A stretch of DNA of 8,245 nt from Rickettsia endosymbiont of Ixodes persulcatus (GTDB lineage Bacteria > Pseudomonadota > Alphaproteobacteria > Rickettsiales > Rickettsiaceae). The notes under the pieces are model-generated. The model was not told the origin of the DNA. It saw only the letters and a list, made by a program, of their open reading frames with translations, and searched no databases. A program made the translations under genes and the position numbers. The stretch covers positions 1 through 8,245 of the forward strand of contig JAPYLE010000142.1 of assembly GCA_027293795.1 (NCBI GenBank), written 5' to 3'. Positions 1 through 6,536 of this stretch are shown in pieces. Position 1 is the first letter of the stretch. Each line of letters starts with the position of its first letter.

Positions 1-2
1 AA

Positions 3-308
3 AGTCATCTTCATCCCAAAAGGGATATTGGTTTAAGGAATGAATTTATAGAAAAGATACAGCAAATTTCTAAAGAAACTCTAGTATTCATTGATGAGTC
101 AGGAATAGAAGATAATGCTTGTAGAGAATATGGATGGAGTATAAAAGGTACTAGATGTTATGGAAACAAAGTGTATCAACATAAATCCAGGCTCAGTATG
201 ATAGCGGGGCTTCGTAATAGTCAAATTATAGAGTCAGTAATATTTGAAGGAAATTGTAATAAAGAAATATTTACAACCTATGTAGCGACTATAGTAAACA
301 GTACGTAA
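3..308 (+). pseudogene. IS630-family transposase, internal fragment
   Basis: The frame is open from the left window edge to TAA at 306-308 (101 codons visible). It shows the central part of an IS630-type DDE transposase. The motif LVFIDESG (visible residues 27-34) carries the first catalytic aspartate (D31), followed by CREYGWSIKG and the RLSMIAGLRN strand typical of the family. In intact IS630 proteins the core continues to a second aspartate (usually in a DN motif) and a final glutamate near a PDLNPIE-like motif. Both are missing here because the frame stops shortly after EIFTTYVATIVNS. The protein is therefore C-terminally truncated and should be inactive. The N-terminal helix-turn-helix region lies outside the window, so its state is unknown. 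The family call is secure from the motif order; the exact IS type is not resolved. Confidence 0.85.
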
Positions 309-424
309 TTTCCTGACGTATTGAACTCATGGTGCTTGTGATGCTAACGCATTATGGCGCACATGGCAAGCTAAAGCTTTTCCATCTGGAAGATGGAGGT
401 TTTAACCACCAAAGGGACTATAAA
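309..424. mobile_element. Non-coding mobile-element debris with a perfect hairpin
   Basis: This stretch lies between the broken transposase and the end of xerD and has no convincing gene. It contains TCCATCT-GGA-AGATGGA (381-397), a 7-bp perfect stem with a 3-base loop, followed at once by the short palindrome GGTTTTAACC (398-407). Small subterminal hairpins of this kind are found at the ends of IS200/IS605 elements. The block could be such an end, placed where the IS630 copy was cut. It could also be unrelated degenerate sequence. No transposase of that family is visible here, so the assignment is weak. Confidence 0.3.
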
Positions 425-1342
425 TTAACTTTTATTGAGAGGATGATGTAACAATGCTTTTTTTAGATGATTAGTTTGAAGATGAGTATATATTTGGGTT
501 GTAGATATATCGTCATGACCAAGTAGCTCTTGAATAACTCTTAAGTCTGCTCCGCCCTCAAGCAAATGACTTGCAAAGCTATGACGCAATATATGCGGAG
601 AAATATGCTCAGGGTTAAGCCCTGCATAAAGAGCGGCAGATTTTAACAGAATCGCAAAATTTTGCCTAGTCATATAACCGGCAATAGCTGATGAGGGAAA
701 TAAATAAATTAGATTTTTTGGTTTTGCTTTATTCACAAAAATATCTCTAATTGCAAGATATTTAACAATACTGATAACTGCCTGCTCATTTATTACTATG
801 ACTCTTTCCTTATTACCTTTGCCAAGTACAGAAAATACTTTCTTCACCTCTCCTGACATTTTATTAGTCAAAATATCAGCAAGCTTAAGACTAACCAGCT
901 CTGAGACTCTAAGACCGCTAGCATAAAGCAAATGAATCATCGCATTAAGCCTGATCCCTTCCGGCGTAGCATCTTGGGAGCAATATTCAAGCAGCAATTT
1001 AATTTGATCTATAAACAATATTTTAGGAAGCTTGTTTTGATATTTCGGTAAATCTACTTTAAGAACCGGATTAAAAGCAGTATGATTTTCGCTAATTAAA
1101 AATTCATAATAACTTTTTATAGTTGATATTTTTCGATTGATGGAACGAGCTTGTAAATCATTACCCGCTAAATACTCAATCCAATTTCTGATATTTTCTG
1201 TGGTGATATTTAATTCGGATAATTTCTGTTTAGCAAGATAATTTTGAAAGTCAAATAAGTCCCGCTTATAGCTAAATATAGAATTTTTTGACAACGCTCT
1301 TTCGGCTAAAAGCATTTCTAGGAATTGCGAAATAAATTCCAT
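425..1342 (-). CDS. xerD: Tyrosine recombinase XerD
   Basis: A 305-residue tyrosine recombinase. With XerC, XerD resolves chromosome dimers at the dif site during division, under FtsK control. The N-terminal SAM-like core-binding domain covers about residues 1-90 (FLEMLLAERALSKNSIFSYKRDL). The C-terminal catalytic domain, about 105-300, holds all expected active-site residues: R145 in ASGLRVSELVSL, K175 in GKGNKER, H250 and R253 in SPHILRHSFASHLL, H276 in LLGHDD, and the nucleophile Y285 in TTQIYTH. The length matches the family. The start ATG at 1342 gives the usual N-terminus; no clear Shine-Dalgarno is visible. The gene lies 21 bp downstream of tRNA-Cys on the same strand and may share its transcript. 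It is intact despite the broken mobile DNA on both sides. XerC is the alternative name, but the sequence looks closer to rickettsial XerD. A phage integrase is unlikely. Confidence 0.9.
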   Translation of the reverse strand: MEFISQFLEMLLAERALSKNSIFSYKRDLFDFQNYLAKQKLSELNITTENIRNWIEYLAGNDLQARSINRKISTIKSYYEFLISENHTAFNPVLKVDLPKYQNKLPKILFIDQIKLLLEYCSQDATPEGIRLNAMIHLLYASGLRVSELVSLKLADILTNKMSGEVKKVFSVLGKGNKERVIVINEQAVISIVKYLAIRDIFVNKAKPKNLIYLFPSSAIAGYMTRQNFAILLKSAALYAGLNPEHISPHILRHSFASHLLEGGADLRVIQELLGHDDISTTQIYTHLQTNHLKKALLHHPLNKS

Positions 1343-1363
1343 AAGATTTTTTAATTTCTATAA

Positions 1364-1438
1364 TGGAGGCCAGGGTCGGAATCGAACCGACGAATAGAGG
1401 ATTTGCAGTCCACGGCATTACCACTTTGCTACCCAGCC
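1364..1438 (-). tRNA. tRNA-Cys (GCA)
   Basis: Read on the minus strand, the sequence folds as a 75-nt cloverleaf including an encoded CCA (complement of 1364-1366). The acceptor stem is GGCTGGG/CCTGGCC with two central G-U pairs. The D arm is GCA-loop-TGC. The anticodon loop is CTGCAAA, with GCA at 1404-1406. The T arm is GTCGG-TTCGATT-CCGAC. Base 73 is U, a known identity element of bacterial tRNA-Cys, which agrees with the anticodon. The anticodon stem (GTGGA/TCCTC) has one T-T mismatch. A palindromic element begins about 50 bp upstream on the same strand, and xerD follows 21 bp downstream. Confidence 0.95.
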
Positions 1439-1487
1439 TGAAATGTTTGTCATACCGTAAAAGTATTGTCGTAGGGTTCTTCCTTAT

Positions 1488-1518
1488 TGTCATCCCGCGA
1501 CTTGATCGCGGTATGACA
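1488..1518. repeat. Rickettsia-type palindromic element (CCGCGA core)
   Basis: An inverted repeat with edges TGTCAT and ATGACA and core CCGCGA-CTTGA-TCGCGG. The core matches the middle hairpin of the element inside the O-antigen ligase gene (about 3723-3745), so the two belong to the same repeat family. A partial motif TGTCATACCG is also present at 1449-1458. The element lies between tRNA-Cys and the terminase remnant. The rest of 1439-1565 holds nothing I can identify. Confidence 0.75.
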
Positions 1519-1565
1519 AATAGAACAGTAATGCTAACAACATCCATCCAAAAAAGCAACTATTT

Positions 1566-2955
1566 TTATACTAAACTCCTAATCCTTACAGGATATTTAA
1601 ACGATTTATCTTTCATAAAATTCAAGAACTGGCTAACGGAATCTACTATATCGTCATTTTTAATATGAGGAAAATTTAATTCCTTTAAAATTATGCTTGA
1701 TTGTTTAGGTATTAAAACGTTACTTGATTGAAATCAAGGAACTACTGAAGCAAACCTTGTAACTTTATTAAGCCTCGGCTTAATACCGATCACTTTAATA
1801 TTATCGCCTAAAAACCCTATATCTTGAATCAATTGTTGACCGCTTGCTTTATCTTCAATTAATATAAATCTTGGTTAATATTCTTTGGCTAATTTTTTCG
1901 TTATATTTTTCAGCTCAGGATAGTTAATCTTTTTCCGCACTAATGATACTAAATAATATCTCTGATCTAAAATTCCCCATATAGTGCAAACACTATAATC
2001 GGAATCTTCAGAAATTTTAATTGCTGTATCCCAACTTTGCACAAAATAATCAAATCTTGAAGGTAGATTTTCATAAAAACTAACATCTTCCATATTAAGC
2101 AACGATGACCCCATAGCTATCGGTTCTTGCAAATATTGGGCATTATAATTATAGCTACCTATTTTTTTCCTGCTCTAATCTTGCTAAGCAATCAGAAGGT
2201 TCTTTATAGCTGTCTAATACTTCAATGCTAAGATATTGATATTCTTTATCTCTATTATTAGTTGTTAATTTAAAGGAGCAATCTTAAATGCTAATCGCCG
2301 GAATTTTTAAATGATGCCATAAATTGCTATTATTAAGTAGATAACCGGATAAATCATCTGTATGAAGACGCTGCATAACTAAAACTATAGCACCGCGATT
2401 ACGATTATTTAGCCTACTAACAAAAGTTTGCTCAAACCAATCTATAACTTTCTTACGTATTTTATAAGAGTGAATTTGCGTAGGATTATGAGGATCATCG
2501 ATAACAAGTATATCACTGCCCTCACCTGTTGCCAATCCTCTAACCGATGTTGCAAATCTAAAGTCGTTAAAAATTTACTTTTTTGATTATGGGTTTTACT
2601 AAGGATAGTATGCGGAAAAAGCTCCTTATACCAATTGGAATTTAAAATAAACCGACAATCTAGCGAATGCTTAATATCTGTGAATAGCTAGCAGCCATAA
2701 TTCTTTTGGTAGGATTAGCTCCAAGTAAATAAGCAGGCTAAGCAACGCTAACACAGATAGATTTTAAACTCCTTGGCGGTATATTAATTATTAAACGATT
2801 AATATCACCGCTTTGCATGGCATTTAAATAATCGGTAATTATTCTTATATTGGATAGTATTCAAGCCTAGGATTAATAGTATTAAATACCTTAATTATAA
2901 AGCTATGAAAATCCTGCCGTAAAATAGAATTTAAGAATTCTTTAGAGTGGATCAT
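1566..2955 (-). pseudogene. Phage terminase large subunit, heavily decayed
   Basis: A nearly full-length terminase large subunit (about 460 codons), the motor that packages phage DNA, now in pieces. The likely start is ATG at 2955 (MIHSKEFLNSILRQDF). A Walker A-like INIPPRSLKS lies at about 2759-2790, Walker B ILVIDDPHNP just below 2512, and the coupling motif VLVMQRLHTDDL at about 2350-2390. The nuclease domain follows, with VQSWDTAIK, then FILIEDKASG (about 1830-1860) and HIKNDDIVDS near the end; the last stop is at 1566-1568. The reading frame is broken by stops at 2738-2740 (TAG in place of the usual tryptophan), 2284-2286, 1875-1877 and 1734-1736. Frameshifts occur near 2845, 2675, 2560 and 2170. 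No small terminase, portal or capsid gene is adjacent, so this is an isolated prophage relic. Surviving open pieces at 1875-2132 and 2284-2535 should not be annotated as separate genes. Confidence 0.88.
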
Positions 2956-2967
2956 GTTTGGCTTAAT

Positions 2968-2995
2968 TGTCATTCCCGCTTTCGCGGGAATGACA
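2968..2995. repeat. Perfect 28-bp palindrome (TGTCATTCCCGC type)
   Basis: TGTCATTCCCGC, a TTTC loop, then the exact reverse complement: a 12-bp perfect stem. It sits 12 bp upstream of the decayed terminase start and about 30 bp before the promoter of the next gene, between divergent units. The TGTCATTCC edge is shared with elements at 3685, 4830 and 8065. Read on the minus strand the loop is GAAA. Confidence 0.85.
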
Positions 2996-3026
2996 TAACT
3001 AAATAGCACATTACCACAAATCTTAG

Positions 3027-3054
3027 TTGCGATTAATGCTCTATAGTATATAAT
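3027..3054 (+). promoter_or_regulatory. Probable sigma70-type promoter for the DUF2155 gene
   Basis: A TTGCGA box (3027-3032) and a perfect TATAAT (3049-3054) are separated by 16 bp. Transcription would begin near 3060, leaving a leader of only about 15-20 bases before the ATG at 3078. It is the best promoter-like pair upstream of any plus-strand gene here and would drive the DUF2155 gene and the abutting ligase gene. Confidence 0.55.
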
Positions 3055-3077
3055 TTTAAAAAATAATATGTTTATTT

Positions 3078-3551
3078 ATGAAATTACTAAGAATTATTTT
3101 TATCATTACTATATGCATTAATTTTCCTATATTCGCAGAAAATTTAGAATCGGTTACTACAACTGAAGATATTGAAAATGACGTATTTATCCCTCTTGAT
3201 GAAAATCATCCTGTTTTAAATCCAAACGATAATATTAATAATAGTTCTGAATTTAAGAATTATGCAAACTGTAAAATTATTGCTCTAAATAAAATTACTG
3301 CTACTTCCGAAGAAATTAATTTTAAAGTTGGAGAAGAAAAATATTTCGGTAATATAAAAATCAAATTACACAAATGTATAAAAAACCTTAATCCGTATAA
3401 TGAAGATAATTATTTGTTGATGACCATAACGGAATATAAGATTGATGAAGACCCTAATTTACTTTTTCAAGGATGGATGACCTCTTCAAGCATTTCATTT
3501 TCAACGTTTGAACACCCAATTTACGAAATTTTTGCTAAAGATTGTTTTTAG
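3078..3551 (+). CDS. Secreted DUF2155 domain protein
   Basis: A 157-residue protein with a clear signal peptide: MKLLR, a hydrophobic stretch to about residue 18, and a plausible cleavage site after PIFA (residue 20). A polar linker (about 21-60) precedes a C-terminal domain resembling DUF2155, a family common in Alphaproteobacteria. It shows CKIIALNKITATSEEI (65-80), a KYFGNIKIKLHKC strand ending at C100, GWM at 132-134, and the closing EHPIYEIFAKDC with C156. Three cysteines (65, 100, 156) would be periplasmic. The molecular role of this family is not known to me. The gene starts just after a good promoter and its stop codon abuts the next start (TAG then ATG), so the two genes are probably co-transcribed and translationally coupled. 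Confidence 0.75.
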   Translation: MKLLRIIFIITICINFPIFAENLESVTTTEDIENDVFIPLDENHPVLNPNDNINNSSEFKNYANCKIIALNKITATSEEINFKVGEEKYFGNIKIKLHKCIKNLNPYNEDNYLLMTITEYKIDEDPNLLFQGWMTSSSISFSTFEHPIYEIFAKDCF

Positions 3552-4793
3552 ATGCAATATTTAATTTCAAGTTTAATATTTTTAATTCCTAGCTTTGGGA
3601 TGCTTGCCGGCTTATCAGCCGCAGCTCTAGTTACAATTTTTTTGCTGAGTGTTGTTATACGAAATACCCTACCACAAATGTCTATGTCATTCCCACAAAA
3701 GCGGGAATCCAGTAACAATGTAATACCGCGATCAAGTCGCGGTATCCAGTTAAAAATTAAAAAATACTGGATACCGTGGCAGGGCCACAGTATGACACTA
3801 TTATTCGCCGACTGGTGTTTAATATCTTGTTTATTTGCAACTCACCCCATTAATAGTTTAGCTACTTTTACTCAAGTTTTTATAATCTTGTTCCTTGGCT
3901 TTGCAGTTAGTAATTCCGCTCCTTTTCAAAATCGCTTACAGCTCAAAAAAGCCTTAATATCTGGAATTCTCGTAGCAATATTATTATTCTTCATCGAATA
4001 TTCTTCTCATGGTTTTTTAACTAAAATATTCAAAGCTAGTTTTAGCTTATATATGTTAGATCGGGGCTGCGCTTTACTTTCAATTACTGCTTGGGCTACT
4101 ATTATAATTTTACTCTCTGGCGGTAAAAGAAAACATGCATTAATGCTATATATATTAGTATTTTATTTACTTAAGTCCTCTGATAGTTTAGCAAGTTTTT
4201 TAGGATTCAGTATAGGCGGAATAATATTTATTTTAGCGAGATTTATAAAGCCGATATTTTTCAAATTAATCGCAATAAGTTTAATTACCGGCTCATTACT
4301 ATTCCCTGTTATAGCTAAACAAATAGAGCCGCAATATTTATCTGAAAAATATTTAACAACTCAAGCATCGGCTGCTCATCGTTTATTTATTTGGCATTTC
4401 GTCACAAACAAAATCATTGAAAAGCCGATTTTAGGCTATGGCTTTGCTTCTTCTAAATATATCGAAGTCAAAGATAGTGAAATAATCGATTATAAAGAAG
4501 AAAAATGGCATCCTTTGCCGCTTCATCCTCATAATAATATATTACAAATTACTCTTGAACTTGGTATAATAGGGCTAATATTATTTTTAAGCTTAATCTA
4601 TAAATACTTAAAACAAATTGATAATATAAAGAATAATAATTTTAGAGCAACTTCTTATGCATGCTTTATAAATTATTATATTATAGGGATGATTTCATAT
4701 AATATTTGGCAAATATGGTGGATATCAAGCGGTATTTGGGTACTAGTTTTAATGAAGTTACTAGTTAAACCTGATATTGTCGTTGATAATTAA
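3552..4793 (+). CDS. O-antigen ligase/polymerase-like membrane protein with an in-frame palindromic insert
   Basis: A 413-residue polytopic inner-membrane protein of the O-antigen ligase/polymerase (Wzy_C) superfamily. Such proteins transfer or join lipid-linked glycans on the periplasmic face. Many hydrophobic segments are visible (about 3-37, 83-120, 133-150, 172-190, 196-206, 214-230, 237-254, 333-350, 370-403). The diagnostic part is AAHRLFIWHFV (274-284), KPILGYGF (291-298) and then PLHPHNNILQITLELG (323-338). The Arg and His residues of these motifs correspond to those considered functionally important in WaaL-type ligases. Residues about 45-82 (SFPQKRESS, VIPRSSRGI, YWIPWQGHS) are encoded by a palindromic repeat and interrupt the early membrane region with a charged stretch; the frame stays open. 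Whether it is a true WaaL, a Wzy polymerase or another ligase cannot be told from one sequence, so no symbol is given. The start directly follows the stop of the DUF2155 gene. Confidence 0.78.
   Translation: MQYLISSLIFLIPSFGMLAGLSAAALVTIFLLSVVIRNTLPQMSMSFPQKRESSNNVIPRSSRGIQLKIKKYWIPWQGHSMTLLFADWCLISCLFATHPINSLATFTQVFIILFLGFAVSNSAPFQNRLQLKKALISGILVAILLFFIEYSSHGFLTKIFKASFSLYMLDRGCALLSITAWATIIILLSGGKRKHALMLYILVFYLLKSSDSLASFLGFSIGGIIFILARFIKPIFFKLIAISLITGSLLFPVIAKQIEPQYLSEKYLTTQASAAHRLFIWHFVTNKIIEKPILGYGFASSKYIEVKDSEIIDYKEEKWHPLPLHPHNNILQITLELGIIGLILFLSLIYKYLKQIDNIKNNNFRATSYACFINYYIIGMISYNIWQIWWISSGIWVLVLMKLLVKPDIVVDN
3685..3797. repeat. 113-bp palindromic element inside the ligase gene
   Basis: The element begins TGTCATTCCC, passes GGGAATCCAGT (3702-3712), and holds a central hairpin ATACCGCGAT-CAAGT-CGCGGTAT (about 3723-3745) ending in another ATCCAGT. 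It closes with ACTGGATACCGTGG...CCACAGTATGACA. The outer edges are inverted copies (TGTCAT/ATGACA), with ATCCAGT/ACTGGAT nested inside, so it looks composite, built from TTCCC-type and ATACCG-type units. It is translated as part of the protein. In-frame palindromic insertions of this sort were described for Rickettsia as RPE; the exact subtype is not assigned here. Confidence 0.85.
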
Positions 4794-4829
4794 TAATATT
4801 TTGGTATAGATATAGAAGTAAGAGTTTGA

Positions 4830-4968
4830 TGTCATTCCCGCGAAAGCGAGAATCCATAATAAATAGTCTAATAATAATAGTATTAGTACATAATTTGAAA
4901 AAAATAAGCATATAAAAACAAGTTTTTTATATGCTTTACTGGATGCCCGCTTTTAGCTAAGAATGACA
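4830..4968. repeat. 139-bp palindromic element between the ligase gene and nuoA
   Basis: The left edge TGTCATTCCCGCGAAAGCGAGAATCCA (shown as two parts: TGTCATTCCCGCG, AAAGCGAGAATCCA) has an inverted counterpart at 4939-4968, with CTGGATGCCCGC and GAATGACA. The AT-rich interior (about 4857-4938) contains the hairpin listed separately. The element fills most of the 208-bp gap before nuoA. No gene and no convincing nuoA promoter stand out in the remaining bases. Confidence 0.75.
4906..4936. terminator. AT-rich hairpin, possible bidirectional terminator
   Basis: AAGCATATAAAAA and its exact reverse complement TTTTTATATGCTT form a 13-bp stem around CAAGT. It lies about 115 bp after the ligase stop, in the centre of the palindromic element. 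The stem has only two G-C pairs and no separate T tract after it, so terminator activity is uncertain. It may simply be part of the element. Confidence 0.35.
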
Positions 4969-5001
4969 TAAACAACGTCTAGAATTACATAATAAAAATA
5001 T

Positions 5002-5373
5002 ATGCTACAAAACTCAGAATTTTTACAGGAATATCTACCGATTGCTATATTTTTCGGTATTGCGGTATTGGTTTCCAGTTTAATAATGATTCTACCTAAC
5101 CTATTATCGACAAAGAAATATAATAAAGATAAGCTAGAGCCTTATGAGTGCGGTTTTGAGCCTTTTAGCGATGCAAGATCAAAATTTGACATACGTTTTT
5201 ACTTAGTTGCCATTTTATTTATTATCTTTGACCTTGAAATCGCATTTTTAGTACCTTGGGCTATTAGCCTTAATACGATAAGTAAAATAGGCTTTTTCTC
5301 AATGATGTTTTTCTTATTCGTACTTATTATCGGGTTCATATATGAATGGAAAAAAGGAGCATTAGATTGGTAG
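5002..5373 (+). CDS. nuoA: NADH-quinone oxidoreductase subunit A
   Basis: A 123-residue membrane subunit of respiratory complex I, which oxidises NADH, reduces quinone and pumps protons. NuoA has three transmembrane helices, here at about 13-32, 65-86 and 94-114. The loop between the first two carries the family signature KLEPYECGFEPFSDARSKFD (45-64) with its conserved cysteine, followed by RFYLVAILFIIFDLEIAFLVPWA with the conserved acidic pair. The C-terminus ends GFIYEWKKGALDW, as expected. Length is normal. It is the first gene of the nuo cluster, with nuoB starting 4 bp after its stop. No strong Shine-Dalgarno is seen before ATG 5002, and the upstream space is occupied by a palindromic element. 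Confidence 0.95.
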   Translation: MLQNSEFLQEYLPIAIFFGIAVLVSSLIMILPNLLSTKKYNKDKLEPYECGFEPFSDARSKFDIRFYLVAILFIIFDLEIAFLVPWAISLNTISKIGFFSMMFFLFVLIIGFIYEWKKGALDW

Positions 5374-5377
5374 TAAT

Positions 5378-5902
5378 ATGAAAAATAGTTTTTATCAGGA
5401 AGACGAGCTACTTAACAATGAACTCTCAAATCGGGGATTCTTACTCGCTAAAGTTGATGATGTTATAGGCTGGGCAAGAGCTAATTCCTTATGGCCAATG
5501 ACTTTTGGGCTTGCTTGTTGTGCGGTGGAAATGATGCAGGCAGCAGCAAGTAGGTATGATATGGATCGCTTCGGTATGCTGTTTAGACCAAGCCCAAGAC
5601 AGTCCGACCTTATGATAGTTGCAGGCACGCTCACTAATAAAATGGCACCGGCTCTACGTAAAGTATATGATCAAATGGCCGAGCCTAAATGGGTGCTTTC
5701 AATGGGTAGCTGTGCTAACGGCGGTGGGTATTACCATTTTTCCTATTCGGTAGTGCGCGGCTGCGATAGAATCGTACCAGTTGACGTATATGTCCCCGGC
5801 TGCCCTCCTACTGCCGAAGCATTAATTTACGGGCTGATGCAGTTACAGAAAAAAATTAAACGCACTACAGGTTTTAAGTATGACGCTAGACAAACTCATT
5901 GA
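5378..5902 (+). CDS. nuoB: NADH-quinone oxidoreductase subunit B
   Basis: A 174-residue subunit that binds the terminal iron-sulfur cluster N2, the immediate electron donor to quinone in complex I. The four cluster cysteines are visible: the tandem pair C47-C48 in FGLACCAVEMM, C112 in SMGSCANGGGYYHF, and C142 in YVPGCPPTAEAL. Other family landmarks are ASRYDMDRFGMLFRPSPRQ and VVRGCDRIVPVDVYVPG. Length and start are normal; a short N-terminal extension precedes the conserved WARANSLWP. The gene begins 4 bp after nuoA and its last 23 bases overlap nuoC in another frame, so nuoA-B-C are very likely translated in a coupled manner. Nothing appears broken. Confidence 0.97.
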   Translation: MKNSFYQEDELLNNELSNRGFLLAKVDDVIGWARANSLWPMTFGLACCAVEMMQAAASRYDMDRFGMLFRPSPRQSDLMIVAGTLTNKMAPALRKVYDQMAEPKWVLSMGSCANGGGYYHFSYSVVRGCDRIVPVDVYVPGCPPTAEALIYGLMQLQKKIKRTTGFKYDARQTH

Positions 5903-6470
5903 AAAACTTGCTGTTAAATCTAGCATACTGATAACCCATGTTACGGTTAAGGGCTATTTAGCTTACAACGTCGAGCCGAATTTTTTATTGCCATTTTTAA
6001 AAGCTTTAAAAGAATCGGAAGAATTACGTTTTACTGTACTTACTGATTTATTTGGAGCTGACTTTCCTGAAAGAGACAAAAGATTTGAAGTAGTATATAA
6101 TTTACTAAGCCTAAAATTAAATAAGCGTCTTATAATAAAAGTAGATATATCTGAAAAAGAAAGCATACCTTCAGCAATGAATATATTTAATGCTGCTTGC
6201 TGGTATGAGCGTGAAGTTTATGATATGTACGGAGTAAATTTTGACGGAAATGACGATAAAAGACGAATACTAACCGATTACGAATTTGAGGGGCATCCGT
6301 TACGTAAAGATTTTCCGTTAACCGGTTATACGCAAGTTAAATATGATGGAAAATTAAAGAAAGTAGCTTATGAGCCAGTCGATTTAGACATAGAATATCG
6401 TGAGTTTGATTTTAGCTCCCACTGGCACAGCCCTACTTATGTTTTACCTAGGGACAAGCAGGCGAAGTAA
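5880..6470 (+). CDS. nuoC: NADH-quinone oxidoreductase subunit C
   Basis: A 196-residue hydrophilic subunit of the complex I connecting module (the 30-kDa subunit family), which packs against NuoD and NuoB. The family signature is present: CWYEREVYDMYGVNFDGN (about 103-120), then RRILTDYEFEGHPLRKDFPL (128-147) and the YEPVDLDIEYREFDFSSHW tail. The start ATG at 5880 overlaps the end of nuoB by 23 bases; no good ribosome site is seen, consistent with coupling. Length is normal for a non-fused NuoC. In a tight nuo operon nuoD would follow at once, but here 385 bp carrying a repeat-flanked GIY-YIG gene separate them. Confidence 0.95.
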   Translation: MTLDKLIEKLAVKSSILITHVTVKGYLAYNVEPNFLLPFLKALKESEELRFTVLTDLFGADFPERDKRFEVVYNLLSLKLNKRLIIKVDISEKESIPSAMNIFNAACWYEREVYDMYGVNFDGNDDKRRILTDYEFEGHPLRKDFPLTGYTQVKYDGKLKKVAYEPVDLDIEYREFDFSSHWHSPTYVLPRDKQAK

Positions 6471-6490
6471 AAGCAGTGTGGATACCAAAT

Positions 6491-6529
6491 TGTCATTGCG
6501 AGCGACTGAAAGGAGCGCGGTAATCCAGG
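6491..6529. repeat. Left repeat flanking the GIY-YIG gene
   Basis: Begins TGTCATTGCGAG and ends GCGCGGTAATCCAGG, 20 bp after the nuoC stop and 7 bp before the GIY-YIG start codon. Its outer ten bases (TCATTGCGAG) and its inner CGCGG-AATCCAG block recur in inverted orientation at 6812-6850; the middle is much less alike. The TGTCAT and ATCCAG edges are shared with the TTCCC-type and ATACCG-type elements of this window. Confidence 0.85.
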
Positions 6530-6536
6530 AAAAATT

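Noticed and set aside
381..407. Hairpin as a rho-independent terminator of xerD
   Set aside because: On the xerD strand the stem is not followed by a T tract.
1364..1438. tRNA-Cys as the prophage attachment site
   Set aside because: No duplicate of the tRNA 3' end is seen at the far side of the terminase relic, so it remains only a suggestion.
1272..1559. Minus-strand open frame across the xerD start and the tRNA
   Set aside because: It runs through tRNA-Cys and the palindromic element, giving repeat-derived residues (VIPRSSRG). It has no family resemblance.
1363..1668. Plus-strand open frame opposite tRNA-Cys
   Set aside because: Antisense to the tRNA and the palindrome (VIPRLDRGM is a repeat translation), then antisense to the terminase relic. 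No independent evidence for it.
5395..5634. Minus-strand open frame inside nuoB
   Set aside because: Shadow of the clearly conserved nuoB coding sequence.
5963..6166. Minus-strand open frame inside nuoC
   Set aside because: Shadow of nuoC; low-complexity translation.
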